From contig JAMPIQ010000002.1 in NCBI GenBank assembly GCA_024699855.1, positions 11,346,001 through 11,410,000 on the forward strand: a DNA stretch of 64,000 nt, in the 5' to 3' direction. Source of the DNA: Aphelenchoides besseyi. Lineage: Eukaryota; Nematoda; Chromadorea; Rhabditida; Aphelenchoididae. The notes under the pieces are model-generated. The model was not told the origin of the DNA. It made no database searches and saw only the letters and a program-made list of their open reading frames with translations. Below are positions 12,481 to 25,019 of the stretch, piece by piece. How positions within the stretch are numbered: position 1 is the first letter of the stretch; every line of letters starts with the position of its first letter. Both the position numbers and the translations under genes were made by a program.

Positions 12481-14983
12481 TCATCTTCGTTGATTAATGG
12501 ATTGCTGTTGGGCAAGTGCATCAGCTCGCGCTGTTAAGGTTTCCACATCTTGCTCGCGCTAAAATTCACATCAATTTTTGCTGCATAGAAACCCAACTTA
12601 CTTTGCGTATTTCCTCTTGTATTCGGCGATCCAAAACGTTCTTAACGGTTGTAACTGATTCTGCCAACTTTTTGATTGCCACTTTACATTCGTCAATATC
12701 TCGTCTTAATGACGACTGAAACTATCGATGTGCTTTCAATTTGAACAATTAATCTTACGGGCGTTTGGGGTGTTCCAGCTCCTGAACGCGCTGAACCGGG
12801 TGCATCAAGACCGCGACCACGCACCGCAATCTTTCCATACGCGTCTTGAAGTTCCTTAATAGCCAAATATCTTAAATTCGGATAATTACAATATAATAAC
12901 TATTTTGATACCCACCTTTCTTCTTCTTCTTGATCAATACGATGTGTGAGTTGTTGCTTAACGTTGTCGACTTTCGCAGATAGTTCATTGAGGTCTTGAG
13001 GTATCTGACGTTCAACTTTGTCACGAACACGATCCTGAACTCTTTCGACATCATCGATCAACTCATCCAGTTTAGTGATTTGGTTTCTAACTTTGCCGTA
13101 ACGATTTTCGCTTGCTTCTCCCAATTTGTATTGCAATTCGCGTCTATCACGATTCAACGCTAAAATGCCATTCACAATCGCCATCATAGTTCTCACCGTG
13201 TTGCATTCTTGAGATCTTTTCCTCCAATTTCAAGAGTCCCTCCATACTCATCTTGTTTTTATCGGCTGAAATCGCTTCCATTTCGCGTCGTAACTGAAAC
13301 TCGAGATTATTCGCGTTACGTGCAAGAGTCGTTTACTGCTTCAGTATCAAAAGCCGGCAATTTCACATTTTCGTTTCCTGCTCGCACCTCATCAACCGCA
13401 TTGGAGAGGTTGTTTAAGTACGAATTTAACCGTTCTTCCATATTATTCACTTTGCCCAGTAAACCTTTCTCGTGCAATTTTCTATAACAACAAATCGCTC
13501 TTCCGAAGGTTCATTTACGCAATTACCGTGACTGTATTTCAGCGTTCATGATCTTGTCGATCTTCTTGTTTCCAATTTCTAGTCTTGTTTCAAGTGCTGC
13601 TAATGCGTCGTTGACCTTGTGAAAGCGATCTTTGTATTTGTTTCTGTCTTGTTGCAACACATTACGCAACTCGTCCAATTGAGAACTGTAGACTTGATGT
13701 CGTTCATCGAGCTTCTTTTGCAGTTCATTTTCTCGTTCTAATCGTGAATCAAATTGTGATTTGACGCTCTAAAATATTTTAAATAGTTATTCAATTTGTT
13801 GTTACCATTTGAACGCCATTGTACTTTTGCAAAAGATCGTCTCGGATTCGTTGCTCGCGATCGTTGAGTGTTTTTGCAACCTCCGTCGTAATCAATTGTA
13901 TTCGATCGTTTAGGCGACGTGCTTCTTCGTTTAGCTTCTCTTTATTCAAGTCGTTTCGACGAGTAACATTATGCAATAGTTCGTTTTTGCTTGCTTCCTG
14001 TTGTCGAATATATTCGTTAAGTTTTGCAACTCTTAAAACACAAACAATCAGAATTCGGATTTCGGATCTTACGTGTCGGCTTGATTTTGTGTGGATCGAA
14101 TGCGTTCACTGACTTCGCTATCCAGTGCTTGCTTTACTTGAATCAGTTGGCTATGCAGATCACGAATTCGAAGATCCATCTGTTGATTGTTGGTCGCTAC
14201 GCGCTGAAATGGTTGACCAATTACATACACGCGTTAACTTCACTTTACTGCTTGATCGGCAAGAGGTCGAGTTTTGAAATCGTTGTTGATTTGAAGCAGA
14301 TCACTTGAATGCCTGTCCACTGAACCCTTAACCGACGATAACTCTTGACCAAAGAGCAGAATACGATTTTCCAGATTCGCCAATTGTCTTCGTATTTCGT
14401 CAAAATCACGATTCCTATAAAAACTTAAAGAACTTTTATGCAGATTATCATTACGATGGAGCATTAGTACCGCTGGCCATTCGACGATTGAGAGCATTTT
14501 GATTTGCTTCCAATCTTCTTCGTGTTTGCTAAAAGTACAAGATCTCAATAAAATTGAAGGTTCTATTGCACATCTGATTTGTTCGATCAAGTAAACATAT
14601 GATTTTAAAACATTTGAGTAAACTAATGCAAAACGTATGTTAAAAGTTCTTACTAACTTCATTAGTATTCACCAAATCAGATTGTTGGCGCCTTAGCTGT
14701 TGCACTTGATTTTGTAGGTTGTTTATTGCCGCATTATCTGGTCGTTGTACCATGGTAGTTTGTGATCGTTGTGGACTCTAAGAGTGATTCAAACAACACA
14801 TTTGATCGACAACTCACTCTTAGTTTCGACTGTGGAACAGCAACGATTCCTTCACGCGGTCTGCGAGGTCCTTTACCTGATGGTCTGAAGTTTGTCTGTG
14901 GTTGCTCTTACGCATATTGATGCTTACTCTAAACCCAAAATAATGTCTTTAGCGGTATCTCTTGGAGCTTCACGTCGTGACAT
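12481..14983 (-). CDS. Coiled-coil protein, tentatively FAM81-like
   Basis: A roughly 650-residue protein built almost entirely of coiled coil, from about twelve exons with short introns. It begins MSRREAPRDTAKDIILG, then a Pro/Arg-rich exon (GPRRPREGIVAVPQS), then heptad-rich segments: INNLQNQVQQLRRQQSD, DFDEIRRQLANLENRI, REQRIRDDLLQKYNGVQM, KVERQIPQDLNELSAKVD, and a C-terminal SSLRRDIDECKVAIKKL followed by a stop after SINQRR. The piece EQRIRDDLLQK followed by SVKSQFD resembles the QERIEKELLQK region of vertebrate FAM81, which is my reason for the tentative name; other coiled-coil families could give similar matches. No membrane segment or signal peptide. It is head-to-head with iPGM, 716 bp apart, so the two may share promoter sequence. 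Function unknown. Confidence 0.65.
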
Positions 14984-15699
14984 TAAATCGGTTTAATATG
15001 CAGTAGATTGCGTCGATGTCTAAAAGGAAAAAGTCAACTGATTGCAAACAAAAGTAATTAACTTTAATTAAAGTCTTTATGAACAAACATCTCTATGAAA
15101 TAATACTTAGAATCGGAAACAATAACTGATGGCTGTTAGTTCCATCTTCCATTGCAATCAACGTTATTTTAGAATCCAAAAATGTGTTCATTCAGCAGTC
15201 TGTTGAAAGAATGTCGACTATATAACGCTGTAACTATGGAAGACGATAGCAACATGTTTCCTTTTTTTGCTTTGTATATTCGTTTCTTCGAATACAACTA
15301 TTTTGTTTACTTTTAGTGCTTAATTTATAATTAGACACAACCAAATGTTTTATATACAAAATTGATTTTTAAGATCAATGTACACAAACGCAAGGTGTGA
15401 TATTATTTAGCCTTCTGAACAATTCAAAGATTAAAATGGCAGTCCGAATGTTTCTATAATCGCTGTAAAGTCTTGAGTATACAACGACATAAACTTCATT
15501 TCATCAGGTATAAAGAATACCTAGACGGGAGAATCGACAGTCGTAAATTGAGTTGTCATGATCTTTCGATGAAAAAAGTGGTCTGTTCGCTGTAACCAGT
15601 CACTCGTTTTTCTTTTTAGTGCGATAGAGTTCTCAACAAAAGTATTAGTTTATCTTTCATTTAGACTTAATTGACTTCAAACGACAGGGATTTATCGAA
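14984..15699. promoter_or_regulatory. Divergent promoter region, FAM81-like / iPGM
   Basis: 716 bp between oppositely oriented start codons. It is AT-rich with homopolymer T runs. A pyrimidine tract ending TTTTTAG at about 15612-15620 could be a trans-splice acceptor or the end of a 5' UTR intron for iPGM. No TATA element is firm enough to call. Confidence 0.4.
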
Positions 15700-17555
15700 A
15701 TGTCTGACGATCGATCCAAAAACAAAGTTTGTTTGGTTGTTATCGACGGATGGGGTCTACGCGAAGAGACACACGGTAATGCGATTCATCACGCAAAAAC
15801 GCCGATTATGGACGAATTGTGTTCGGGAAATTGGACGCAATTAGAAGCTCATGGGCAACACGTTGGTTTACACAAAGGACTCATGGGAAACTCGGAAGTC
15901 GGTCATCTGAACATTGGGGCCGGTCGGGTTATGTCGCAGGTATCGGTCGGAATATTGAACGATTAAAATGGTTCTTTAGGACATTGTTCGTATAGACAAC
16001 TCGATTGAGGAAAATACGTTGATCAAAAATCCCGAGCTTGTTAACGCGACAAATCGGGCAATCGAAAACGGCGGTCGACTTCATTTGTGCGGTTTAGTAA
16101 GCGAACGGTTTAGAAAGTTGCTATTCGTTTGTTTAGGTTAGTGATGGAGGTGTTCATTCGCATATTAAGCACTTGTTCGCATTGCTCAAAGTCGCCAAAG
16201 AACTTAAAGTCCCGCACGTTTACATTCATTTCTTTGGCGATGGTCGAGACACAAGTCCAACAAGCGGCGGTAATTTGGAATTTCGTTGATAGTGGTAAAT
16301 AAACTGGTTTCTAGCCAACTATCTACAACAACTTCTCGATTACATTAAGGAGTTGGGATACGGCGAATTGGCAACAATTGTTGGTCGTTACTACGCAATG
16401 GATCGTGATACTCGTTGGGAACGAACTCGAGTGGCTTACGATGCGCTAGTTGCAAATGTTGGCGAGGCGTGTACCATCAATAAGGCTGTTGAAGTAGTGA
16501 AGAATCGTTATGCAAAAGATCAAACTGATGAATTTTTGGAGCCGATTGTTTTTGGCGAAGAGTCTCGTATCAAAGGTAAACGTTGTCAATAAGTTTTTGC
16601 GTAAAACATCAACTTTAGATAACGATACAATTCTTTTCTTCAACTATCGCGCCGATCGTATGCGTCAAATCTCCGAAACGTTCGGCGGAGAACGTTGGAA
16701 GACTCTTGAATCCAAACACAATCATCCGAAGAATCTCAGGGTTTTCGGAATGACTCAATACAAAAAAGAATTCAATTTGCCGTGTTTGTTTCCGCCGGCC
16801 TCTAGCGACAATGTTTTGGCTGAATGGTTGTCGAAAAAGAACGTCACTCAATTTCATTGTGCAGGTTTGTCTTCAAATGAATTCAAATATCTTGTTACGC
16901 ATCGAATTTAGAAACCGAAAAGTATGCACATGTTACGTTCTTCTTTAATGGAGGCCGCGAAGTTACATTCGACGGTGAAGAACGTTGCATGGTTCCATCA
17001 CCCAAAGAAGTTGGTACCTACGATCAAAAACCGGAGATGAATGCCGCTGGAGTTGGTGAAAAGGTTGCTAAACGATCGATTAGTTGCATTATGCTTTCAA
17101 TTTTAGATGGTTGAACAAGTGAAATTGGGCAAACATCGCTTTATTATGTGCAACTTTGCTCCACCCGATATGGTCGGTCATACGGGGGTTTATGAAGCGG
17201 CAGTGAAAGCGTGTGAAGCCACAGGTAATCTTTGGAAGTTGATGTTGTGATAAGAGTAAGCAAATTTTTAGATACGGCAATCGGTCAAGTTTATGAAGCA
17301 TGCAAAAAGCACGATTATATTCTCATGGTTACCGCCGATCACGGAAACGCGGAACAAATGATTGCAGAAGATGGAGGCAAATTCACAGCTCATACGTGCT
17401 ACAAAGTACCGTTCACTTGCTCATCTGACAAATACAAATTGAAAACCTCACTTCCGGATCGTCCGTTAGCACTTCGCGATGTTGCACCGACCGTATTGGA
17501 TTTGCTCGGTTTAGATATTCCGGCTGAAATGACTGGGGTCTCATTGGTTGCATAA
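15700..17555 (+). CDS. ipgm-1: 2,3-bisphosphoglycerate-independent phosphoglycerate mutase (iPGM)
   Basis: Cytosolic glycolytic/gluconeogenic enzyme interconverting 3- and 2-phosphoglycerate through a phosphoserine intermediate with two divalent metal ions; alkaline-phosphatase superfamily, unrelated to the vertebrate cofactor-dependent enzyme. Seen: CLVVIDGWG metal-binding start (residues 11-19), [17 protein letters not shown] with catalytic Ser at residue 65, [71 protein letters not shown] and [10 protein letters not shown]. Exons begin at 15700, about 15980, 16139, 16315, 16619, 16866, 17107 and about 17272, all with short GT-AG introns. All metal and substrate motifs I know are intact, and the length matches nematode iPGM. 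The symbol is by homology to C. elegans. Confidence 0.95.
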
Positions 17556-19564
17556 GTGATGGTTGTGATTCGGTTTGCCTCAGAATGATTGGTCTTCTAT
17601 TTATTCATCGAGCCATTAGAAGTGATAGCAAACAATCAAACCGAACAATCCAATCAAGCTTCGTAGTTATTAGGCGATTGTAATTCCTGTTAAATCGTAG
17701 AAATAAACATAGAATTCCTGTTTGCTGATTTCAAATGGTTTGCAAGAATAAGTGTTGGGGTGTGTGATTGATGAAAATCGCAGAAGACGCTATCGGACAT
17801 AACGTTTAATCCGTTGGCTTTTCGGGAAAAAAGAGTCTTTAGATGTTGGAAGGCGACACAACGGTGAACGGTTATCAAGGTCGTGCGCATTTCCTTTCCT
17901 TAGGTTACTTTATTCGACGTGTGATTTTGCTGTGATTCTTTTTGTTTGAGAGTGGATGTCCTTTTGGAAGTGACGGCAAATTGCGTGCAACACTGGTATT
18001 CATTACCGGTTGACTGTTTGTTCACTGATTGACGGTTTCGTGTGATTCTTCAACCGCTCGACACGCCCGTTTCAATGATGTTGCCGCTAAGGAAAACGGT
18101 TTCATGAATTTTGGTTTCTGTTTATTTTTCGATCAATTTCATGATCGGGAGTAGTTTCGATGCGAATTTGGAACGATCTTCTGACAACAGGAAATTTTTT
18201 GTTGAACAGCAAAAATCTTGGTCGTGTTAATTTCGCTTCATGAAACCGATGAATCAACGCGTAGACTGCAGGCGACGAAATTAATTGGCAACAAACGTTT
18301 TAAAGGTGTTTTCTTGTTATTGGAAACACGGGAAACTTGTCGTTAGGCTGAGGAACGACAAGTCGAAGGTTTCGCCCGTTTTGTGCGCGAGAAGGTATTA
18401 AACCGATAGAAACGAAGGGGCGGAAACGTTTTGATACACCGCTACTGCCACAGGTAAAACCGTCATCAGTCGTTGGATGAAAGTAATTAGCTCGTTGTGC
18501 GCATAGACGTCCCTGAAAATCGTCGCGCGCGAAAGAACGTCAAAGGTAAAACGAGAATGGTCATGATGTGCAAGTCGGTTGATCTCTTTTAGTTTTTTGG
18601 AAATGAATGTCGGTAGTTTTACGCATTTAACTCGAAAAAAGCGAGAGAAGACCGTTCGAAGGAGCGGTTATTACTCACCGTTCTGTCTTCTTCTTTGACT
18701 CATCCGTTTCGAGGAGATTCGCAAACCGGTGGCAGAGCGAATGCCAGTACGTAATGTCGTATAGCGCGAATGGATCGCCGATTGTAAAGAGCTGCCCGAA
18801 CGCGGAGGTCATTGAACTGGTTTCCTGGTTGCGTATTCCACAAATGCACCGAATACACGTGCCTCGCCATTTCTATGCTGCGCACGACAGATCTATTACA
18901 TTTTTCAGATTCCTGTCGGCTTTTCTGACGTAATTATTTTCATTGTTCTACTTCTTTTGTTTTAAATTAACCAAATGAATTCGTCTGTTCACTTTCACTG
19001 TAAATGTTGGACATTTCAACGGTATTTTCGACCGCTGATGTCATCAGACTTTTCGGTTCTGATCTTTGCTTATTTCTCGTAAAGTCGACCACAGAATCAA
19101 CGGTTTATTCATCATACGTGTGTGATTAATCGTTTTTGAATTATGTTTGAAACGGCCATCGGTTCGGTAAAGCGGCTACATTTCTTTGCATATTTTTGAG
19201 ACCCTTTTTCACCTAAACAACGATTACAACTTCTATTTGGAGCTGATCACTTGTTAATGAATACAAAAAAGCGTTTTTGTTCTCTTAGTTACTTTGTCTT
19301 AAACGGTTTTCCTCTAAGTTCAATAGGTAAACTTAATCCTATGGTTATGCTACGTAATTGTTTTCTAACGAGTTGTTTCTTGTCATTTGCTAATCACACA
19401 TGTTGCTAATTCGACTTTCTCTTATGCGACGACCCTTTTGCTAACATGGATTCTTTGTTTCTGTGTGATAATTACATTAGGCGCGGGTTTTTCGAATTAA
19501 AACCGATCCGTTCATGAACGTTTTCGCGAACTTTAACATCGAAACTTACGTACGAATTTGTTAG
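17556..19564. other. Intergenic / possible 5' region of the next gene
   Basis: About 2 kb with no recognised coding sequence. The exon at 19565 begins in phase 0 with codons upstream of its first ATG, so an undetected upstream first exon or trans-splice site may lie here. No repeats or RNA genes noticed; T-rich stretches are common. Confidence 0.35.
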
Positions 19565-22500
19565 GACGTGTGTCTGGTTGCGGAGCTTCGAAATACCATC
19601 GAAATGCAACAAAGCTCATCGCAATACAGTGCTCAACAACAAGCATCCGAATTCAAGGTTGTCACACCGCTCTACAAAACCCACGACAATCCGGTAAGTT
19701 GTTTTGTGGAAACTCTATTTGAAGATACTTTCAGTCGACCGATAGATCAGTCGGTGGTGGCAGTTTGGCCGATTTAACTCGCAGACATGCCAAAACAAAC
19801 GGTGACTACAAAGCAGAGCGTACACAGGAATCATTTCGTATGCAAATCATTGATCCAAAAGTCGATACGAATGCCTATATTCCGGCTCATGCGCAAACCC
19901 AATTTCCTCGTCACAAATCTCTCATGGACGATTTTCCTAGTCACCACAACAAACGTTCGTTGTTGAAATTAGATGCTATGGAGCAGCGAAAGATTCGAGT
20001 TAGTTTGAATGTTTAGCCATCAGCTATTGAAGCATGTTTAGAGTACGGAAAGCAGACCAATTACAACCAATGCCTATTTGAACGAAAGTGTCGATCGACA
20101 TCGTGCTATGGAAGCATCAAAGTTACGTGAGCATTTAAAAGCGCGTGAAGACGATGCTAACAAACCGTGGAATAAGCCGGCTTGGCCTGAATCAAATGTG
20201 TGTTGCTTTGTCGCTTGTTTTCTATTCTGTTTTCGTAGTATACAGGAGTTATATTCTAAGCTATTTTTTAGGCGAATGAAGAAAGTCTTCGCGAATTGGA
20301 ACAAATTCGAAAGGTTAGAAGTATCTTCGTTAATTCGACTAATTTCGGATTTAGAGCATTGAAACGTTGCAAAAAGTAAGTCTTCATATTTGCGATTTGA
20401 TTGCTTGTGCTTTAACTTTATTTACTGCGCTTTTTGTGAGTTTTTTCTCGTTTGCAAACCGGAGACTTTTTGTGTGATCGTTACTTATAACTCATCCGCT
20501 TCGCAAACATCGTATTACCGGCAAGCAGTAATAGCTTCCAATCTTCTTTCCTCTGATTTATTGTCCAATCTACTGCTTCTGGACCAGCCAATTTATTGTT
20601 TTCTCAACTTCTATTCATTCATAAGTTTCCTACAAACATCAAAATGACAACTTTCAAAGGGTAAGACATTCTTCGATTACACATCAATTGCTTTTAGTCT
20701 TATGATAAAGGTCATAATCGCCTTTTTGAAATAGGTTCGTTCAAAGCGACCTATTTATTTGGAAGTTGAGGAATGTCGACGTGGCCAACCCATCTTTTGG
20801 TCGATGCACACGACGACCTACCTGATCCTGGACGTTTGGTTCGTCAGCGTAAACAACAATATCTCAAGAAAGTCAACCAACCATTCGACAGGAAATGGAA
20901 AGAATCATGCGAAAATGTAAGTTTTCAATATTGACAGAAAGAAAATATTAAGTTACAAGAAAGTACAAGAGTTGCATCAAAATAACAATCAATCTGAACT
21001 ATAATTGATCGCGATCGTTAGCAAGAGATCACAAAATTACACGATCCTATGCGGATGCATTGATCTGTTGGGCCAAGAAACCGCTTCATACGCGAGAACC
21101 AGAACGCGTGCAGACGAATCCCCGAGTGGGTGGTGAAGCGCGAGCGAGTAGAGAGTCGAAGATAAGCAGACGATCTTTTTGCGTTCGAGCACAACAATGT
21201 ATTTTTACGTGGTTACTCGGAGCGAAGCCCGGAACATCATACAGTTGTTAGTTTGCGTCACATCCTGCCCTTGACACTTCAAAGCAATCCCTCTCTTCGT
21301 ACTTTCACTTTTGTGCGGCCAACAAACTTTTTGCCATGCGCACTTTCTTGATCACGTTCGTCAAACTGCTTGCGGGGGTGTTTGTAAACGGAGGGGATCG
21401 CAAGTGAAACGTTTGAGGTCGTTGATTTGCGGCTTCACTTTTCTTGTCGGTCGGTTTTCATTGCTCCGACTGGAAATTCACACCTCATTGTTGTCACATG
21501 AATCTCGCTTTTACAAATTTCCAAATTTGTTACGGAAATTGGCGAATTTTTCGGATCAAACGGACGTCTTTCCTCCTTCGAAGCGTTTTGTATGGTCATC
21601 TGTGAAGCGACCACAACGCTCGTCTACAATTTTTGTGTGATCAGCATTCTTTTGTTTTTATCTCTCGAAAATCAAATGGACATTTCGTTGAAGTCCTCCG
21701 CATTCACGTGCTTCAATTTGTAATCATGTCTCGTAGAATAGTCAGAATCCTCGAAAAAACTTATGAAACTCACGAGGAAATACGCGAAATGGTAGGAATT
21801 TTGATAGGAATTTGCGTCGATTTCTCTCAAACAACAAACTCACTTTTGGGCGTCTATGCACGTGTATTATGAATTAACGTTGAAGTGTCAACATGAATCA
21901 AAGAGATTTGAAGTTTCGATTCAAAAAACTTGAGACCGAGAATTTGAAGTTAACGTGCAATCCCGCGACTTAAACTCACTACTTTTTGTATCAAATGTTG
22001 CACTGAAGTCTCATTGAATCGGGGACTAGATCTTCAGAACAAGTAAATTTGAATGTTTTTAGGTGCGTCAATGTGAGCAAAAGCCTGTGATTCAAACAAA
22101 TGCGCCAGCGGTGCCAAAACACGCAAATCAACAGTTGAAATATGTGAGCAAACTTAAAAACTTTCTATTTAATGCAAATTTCAGACACCCTCTTCACGTG
22201 TCACTGATCAATATTCTGAAACCCTTGAAGAATACGCACAAATCGAAAGCAGGACTCAAACTGAACCGTCGCTTCGAAGCTCCAACTTTGATTATTTCAC
22301 TCAAGACAGATACACGAAGCGAATGTCGCCATCGCCTGGACAAGAAGCTCAAGTACACAAATCGATCCTAAAAAATCCGATGCCGCCGCCCGCACCACCG
22401 CCACCTCCAATGAGTTCAACAGCACAAATGTCGAATACGCGACTGAAAACACGACAACCAAATCAACCGCTTCAACGGCCGTCATCCGTATCGCCCGGTG

Positions 22501-24627
22501 GTCTTACATTCCAAACATACGAAGAACATGAAACCTATCAAATAATGCAAGAAAATCTTCGTCAACAACGCAATCGATCTCAAACACCGCAGACATCAAA
22601 ACCACCGACAACTTCCTTTAACGGACCATTTTTTCGTCTTGAAGAAGTGAGCCCTTCTTCAGGAGTAACAATTCAGAATTCGACAGGCCGTGAATCTCAA
22701 CAAACTAATCACCATCCAACTGTGTTCAATGAAAGTGCTGACTCGCCAGACTACGGACGACAATTGAATTACGGAGGAACATCTGGTGAAACGGTTGTAA
22801 TATGGCCACCTCCGGATTCAGAGACTGCGGAAAGACATCGACCTACTTCGGTTACTCCACGTAACATTACCGATCCAGAACGAGTTGGACTTTTTGAGCG
22901 TCAAAAACAATTGGAATTTGAAGCAATGCGACGCTATGAAGAAAAACAGCGAATAAGTGAAGAGAAGCAGTTGCATGCAGCAAAACTTCAACAACAACGC
23001 GGAAATAGTCGAGCTGAATATCGTCAATATGCTCAAACACCAACAGTCGTTCATTCCCATCACACTGAAACAGCATCTCCGGCTTCGAGTATTCGCGATA
23101 CTCATACGCCGATGCTCGGTTCCGATCCCGGACCAACACCAAATCTTCGAGTTTACGAAACCCGTCCAATTTCTGCTCTTTCTGGAGACTCGGCTTTTCC
23201 GCCAAGCTGGAAACGAACTTATATGATTGATGATCAGGAAATAGCCGCTCGAAATGAGATCCTACGAAGTGATGAGGTACTTGAGCGTGAACGCTTTGAA
23301 GTTGATCTTCTGCAACGACGAGAAGCATTTATTGAGAAGCCCGAGCCTGAACCGACTATCAATCGTATTGGACGTCGTTGGCAACCGCCGCCGGAACGAC
23401 CGTATATTTGGCCACAAAGCGTTGCGAATGAATCTGCCGAATATCAATGGGAACCGATAGTTGGTGAACCGACTTTTAAACAAGAACGAAAGAATTTCAC
23501 ACCATCACATTCTCCACCTCATTCGCCTCGTCGCGGACGTGGAACTCGACCGTTAGACGAGGTTGCACAACGACAAACACGCAACCTAATTCAACCTTCA
23601 CCTGATGGCAGTCATCGACCAAAGCCAGCATTTAAAGCTACTCGTTCGACGCCAAGTGGTGGATTTGTACCACATGCGCCAAATGCCGTTAAAGTTGTGA
23701 AGAAACGAAGTGTCGATGTGCATGGCGATCCAGTTAATCGAGCTGAACGTGATGTTGAAGTGATCCACGAAAGCACATTCCATTTAGTCAACGATCCGAC
23801 TCGCAGGAGAAAAAGTACTGATAATGGTAAGAACATAAATTGACTTATTGTTATTGAAAATTTTAACTTTAGCAGGAATAAACGATTGGGAGAAAATCTA
23901 CGACTTACCACCTCATTCTTCCACTGTCACAAATCGAGAAACACCGTCGAATGTTGACGTGCGTCGTCGACTTCAGTTGTTTGAACATCGGCGTCGTAGT
24001 CAAAGTGCACATCATTCTTACGAAGTTTGATTATTTCACCATATTATAACTTATTAGCTAATTTTAGTCTTATCGTGACACTAAACCTCTTCAAATAAGT
24101 ACCGCTTCAACATCAGCCAATCCGCGACCATCCAATAGGAATGGCGGCAGTTTACTTAAAACAGCAAGTCCCGTAAAATCGACTAGAACTCACATCGATT
24201 CGAATCATTTGCATCCTGGCTACTCTCCACAAGATCGTGCTCCATCAGCCCGATCGCAGCACAGTATTCGACGAATCGTTCAAGCTACTCAACCTTCTCC
24301 ACCACCTCCGAGTTACGAAAATGCGCGTCGTTACGTTCCACCCGCTTTGCCTCCGGGAATTCGTGTATGAATTACATTTTATTTGAATTCTAACAACATA
24401 AACTTCAGCGTACTCGTACACCACAACGTCGTTCTCCACCTCCGCAACAGCCGGGCAACACACAACGATTGATGCAAGTGGTACAAACGGCCGCTTCTAC
24501 GCATCAACATAATCGTCCATTAAGTGCCACCTTCTATCCGGGCGGTCAACCGAGGATACGAAACACGCAATCACGAAGTGGTACAGCTGCTTCTTATCAA
24601 TCATCTTCTAACTCGAAATTCCTATGA
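19565..24627 (+). CDS. Large proline-rich scaffold-like protein, unrecognised (isoform ending SNSKFL)
   Basis: Not assigned to a family. Exons: 19565-19693 (ELRNTIEMQQSSSQYSA), 19734-19999, about 20036-20200, 20272-20315, 20354-20375, about 20735-20918, about 22063-22140, 22185-23826, about 23874-24027, about 24067-24364, about 24410-24627. The product exceeds 900 residues, rich in Pro, Gln, Arg and Ser. It has a polyproline run (PPPAPPPPPM), charged helical parts (ERQKQLEFEAMRRYEEKQR, RSDEVLERERFEVDLLQR) and WQPPPERPYIWP. It has no signal peptide or membrane span. Overall it resembles a cytoskeletal or muscle scaffold, but that is inference from composition. Joining the exon at 20735-20918 requires one extra base in a T run at 20795-20798, so either a frameshift or a sequence error is present. 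Two other first exons and a second set of 3' exons appear to belong to the same locus. Confidence 0.6.
21727..21792 (+). CDS. Alternative first exon of the large scaffold-like gene
   Basis: A short ATG exon (MSRRIVRILEKTYETHEEI...) ends in a GTAGG donor at a codon boundary. It can join in phase to the exon beginning VRQCEQKPV near 22063, giving a form that skips everything upstream. The preceding 600 bp (21.1-21.7 kb) would then be an internal promoter. Supported only by frame, phase and splice consensus. Confidence 0.45.
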
Positions 24628-25019
24628 TATGTGCCTTCACTGCCACGTTAATTTACAGATTGCTCATAGTTTACTGCAGTGTTCGCTCAAGTCTTTCGTT
24701 TTCGTCAATTCTGCTTCTTGCCGTACGGGTGTTGAATTCAACTGTTTACAGAAGGGCATTTATTTGTAGAACTTCACTTTTGGTCTTCGTTCAAATTGTC
24801 TTTGAGTCTTCACTCTTTTCATTCATGTTCTTTACAACCTTATAATCTATCAATCACTGCCATAAGCATTTAAAATTAAGTTCACTTGTAAATATCCTAT
24901 CTACGAACATGCGCAACAAAATAAACGCTTAAGCGTAATTCTGAGCAAACTTTTATGTTCTAACCGACTGCTTTGCTTAACATGCTAATCTGTAACCGAA
25001 TAACTTTGACATATTTCAG

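Noticed and set aside
22867..23328. 153-codon minus-strand ORF
   Set aside because: Antisense shadow of the 500-codon exon of the scaffold-like gene.
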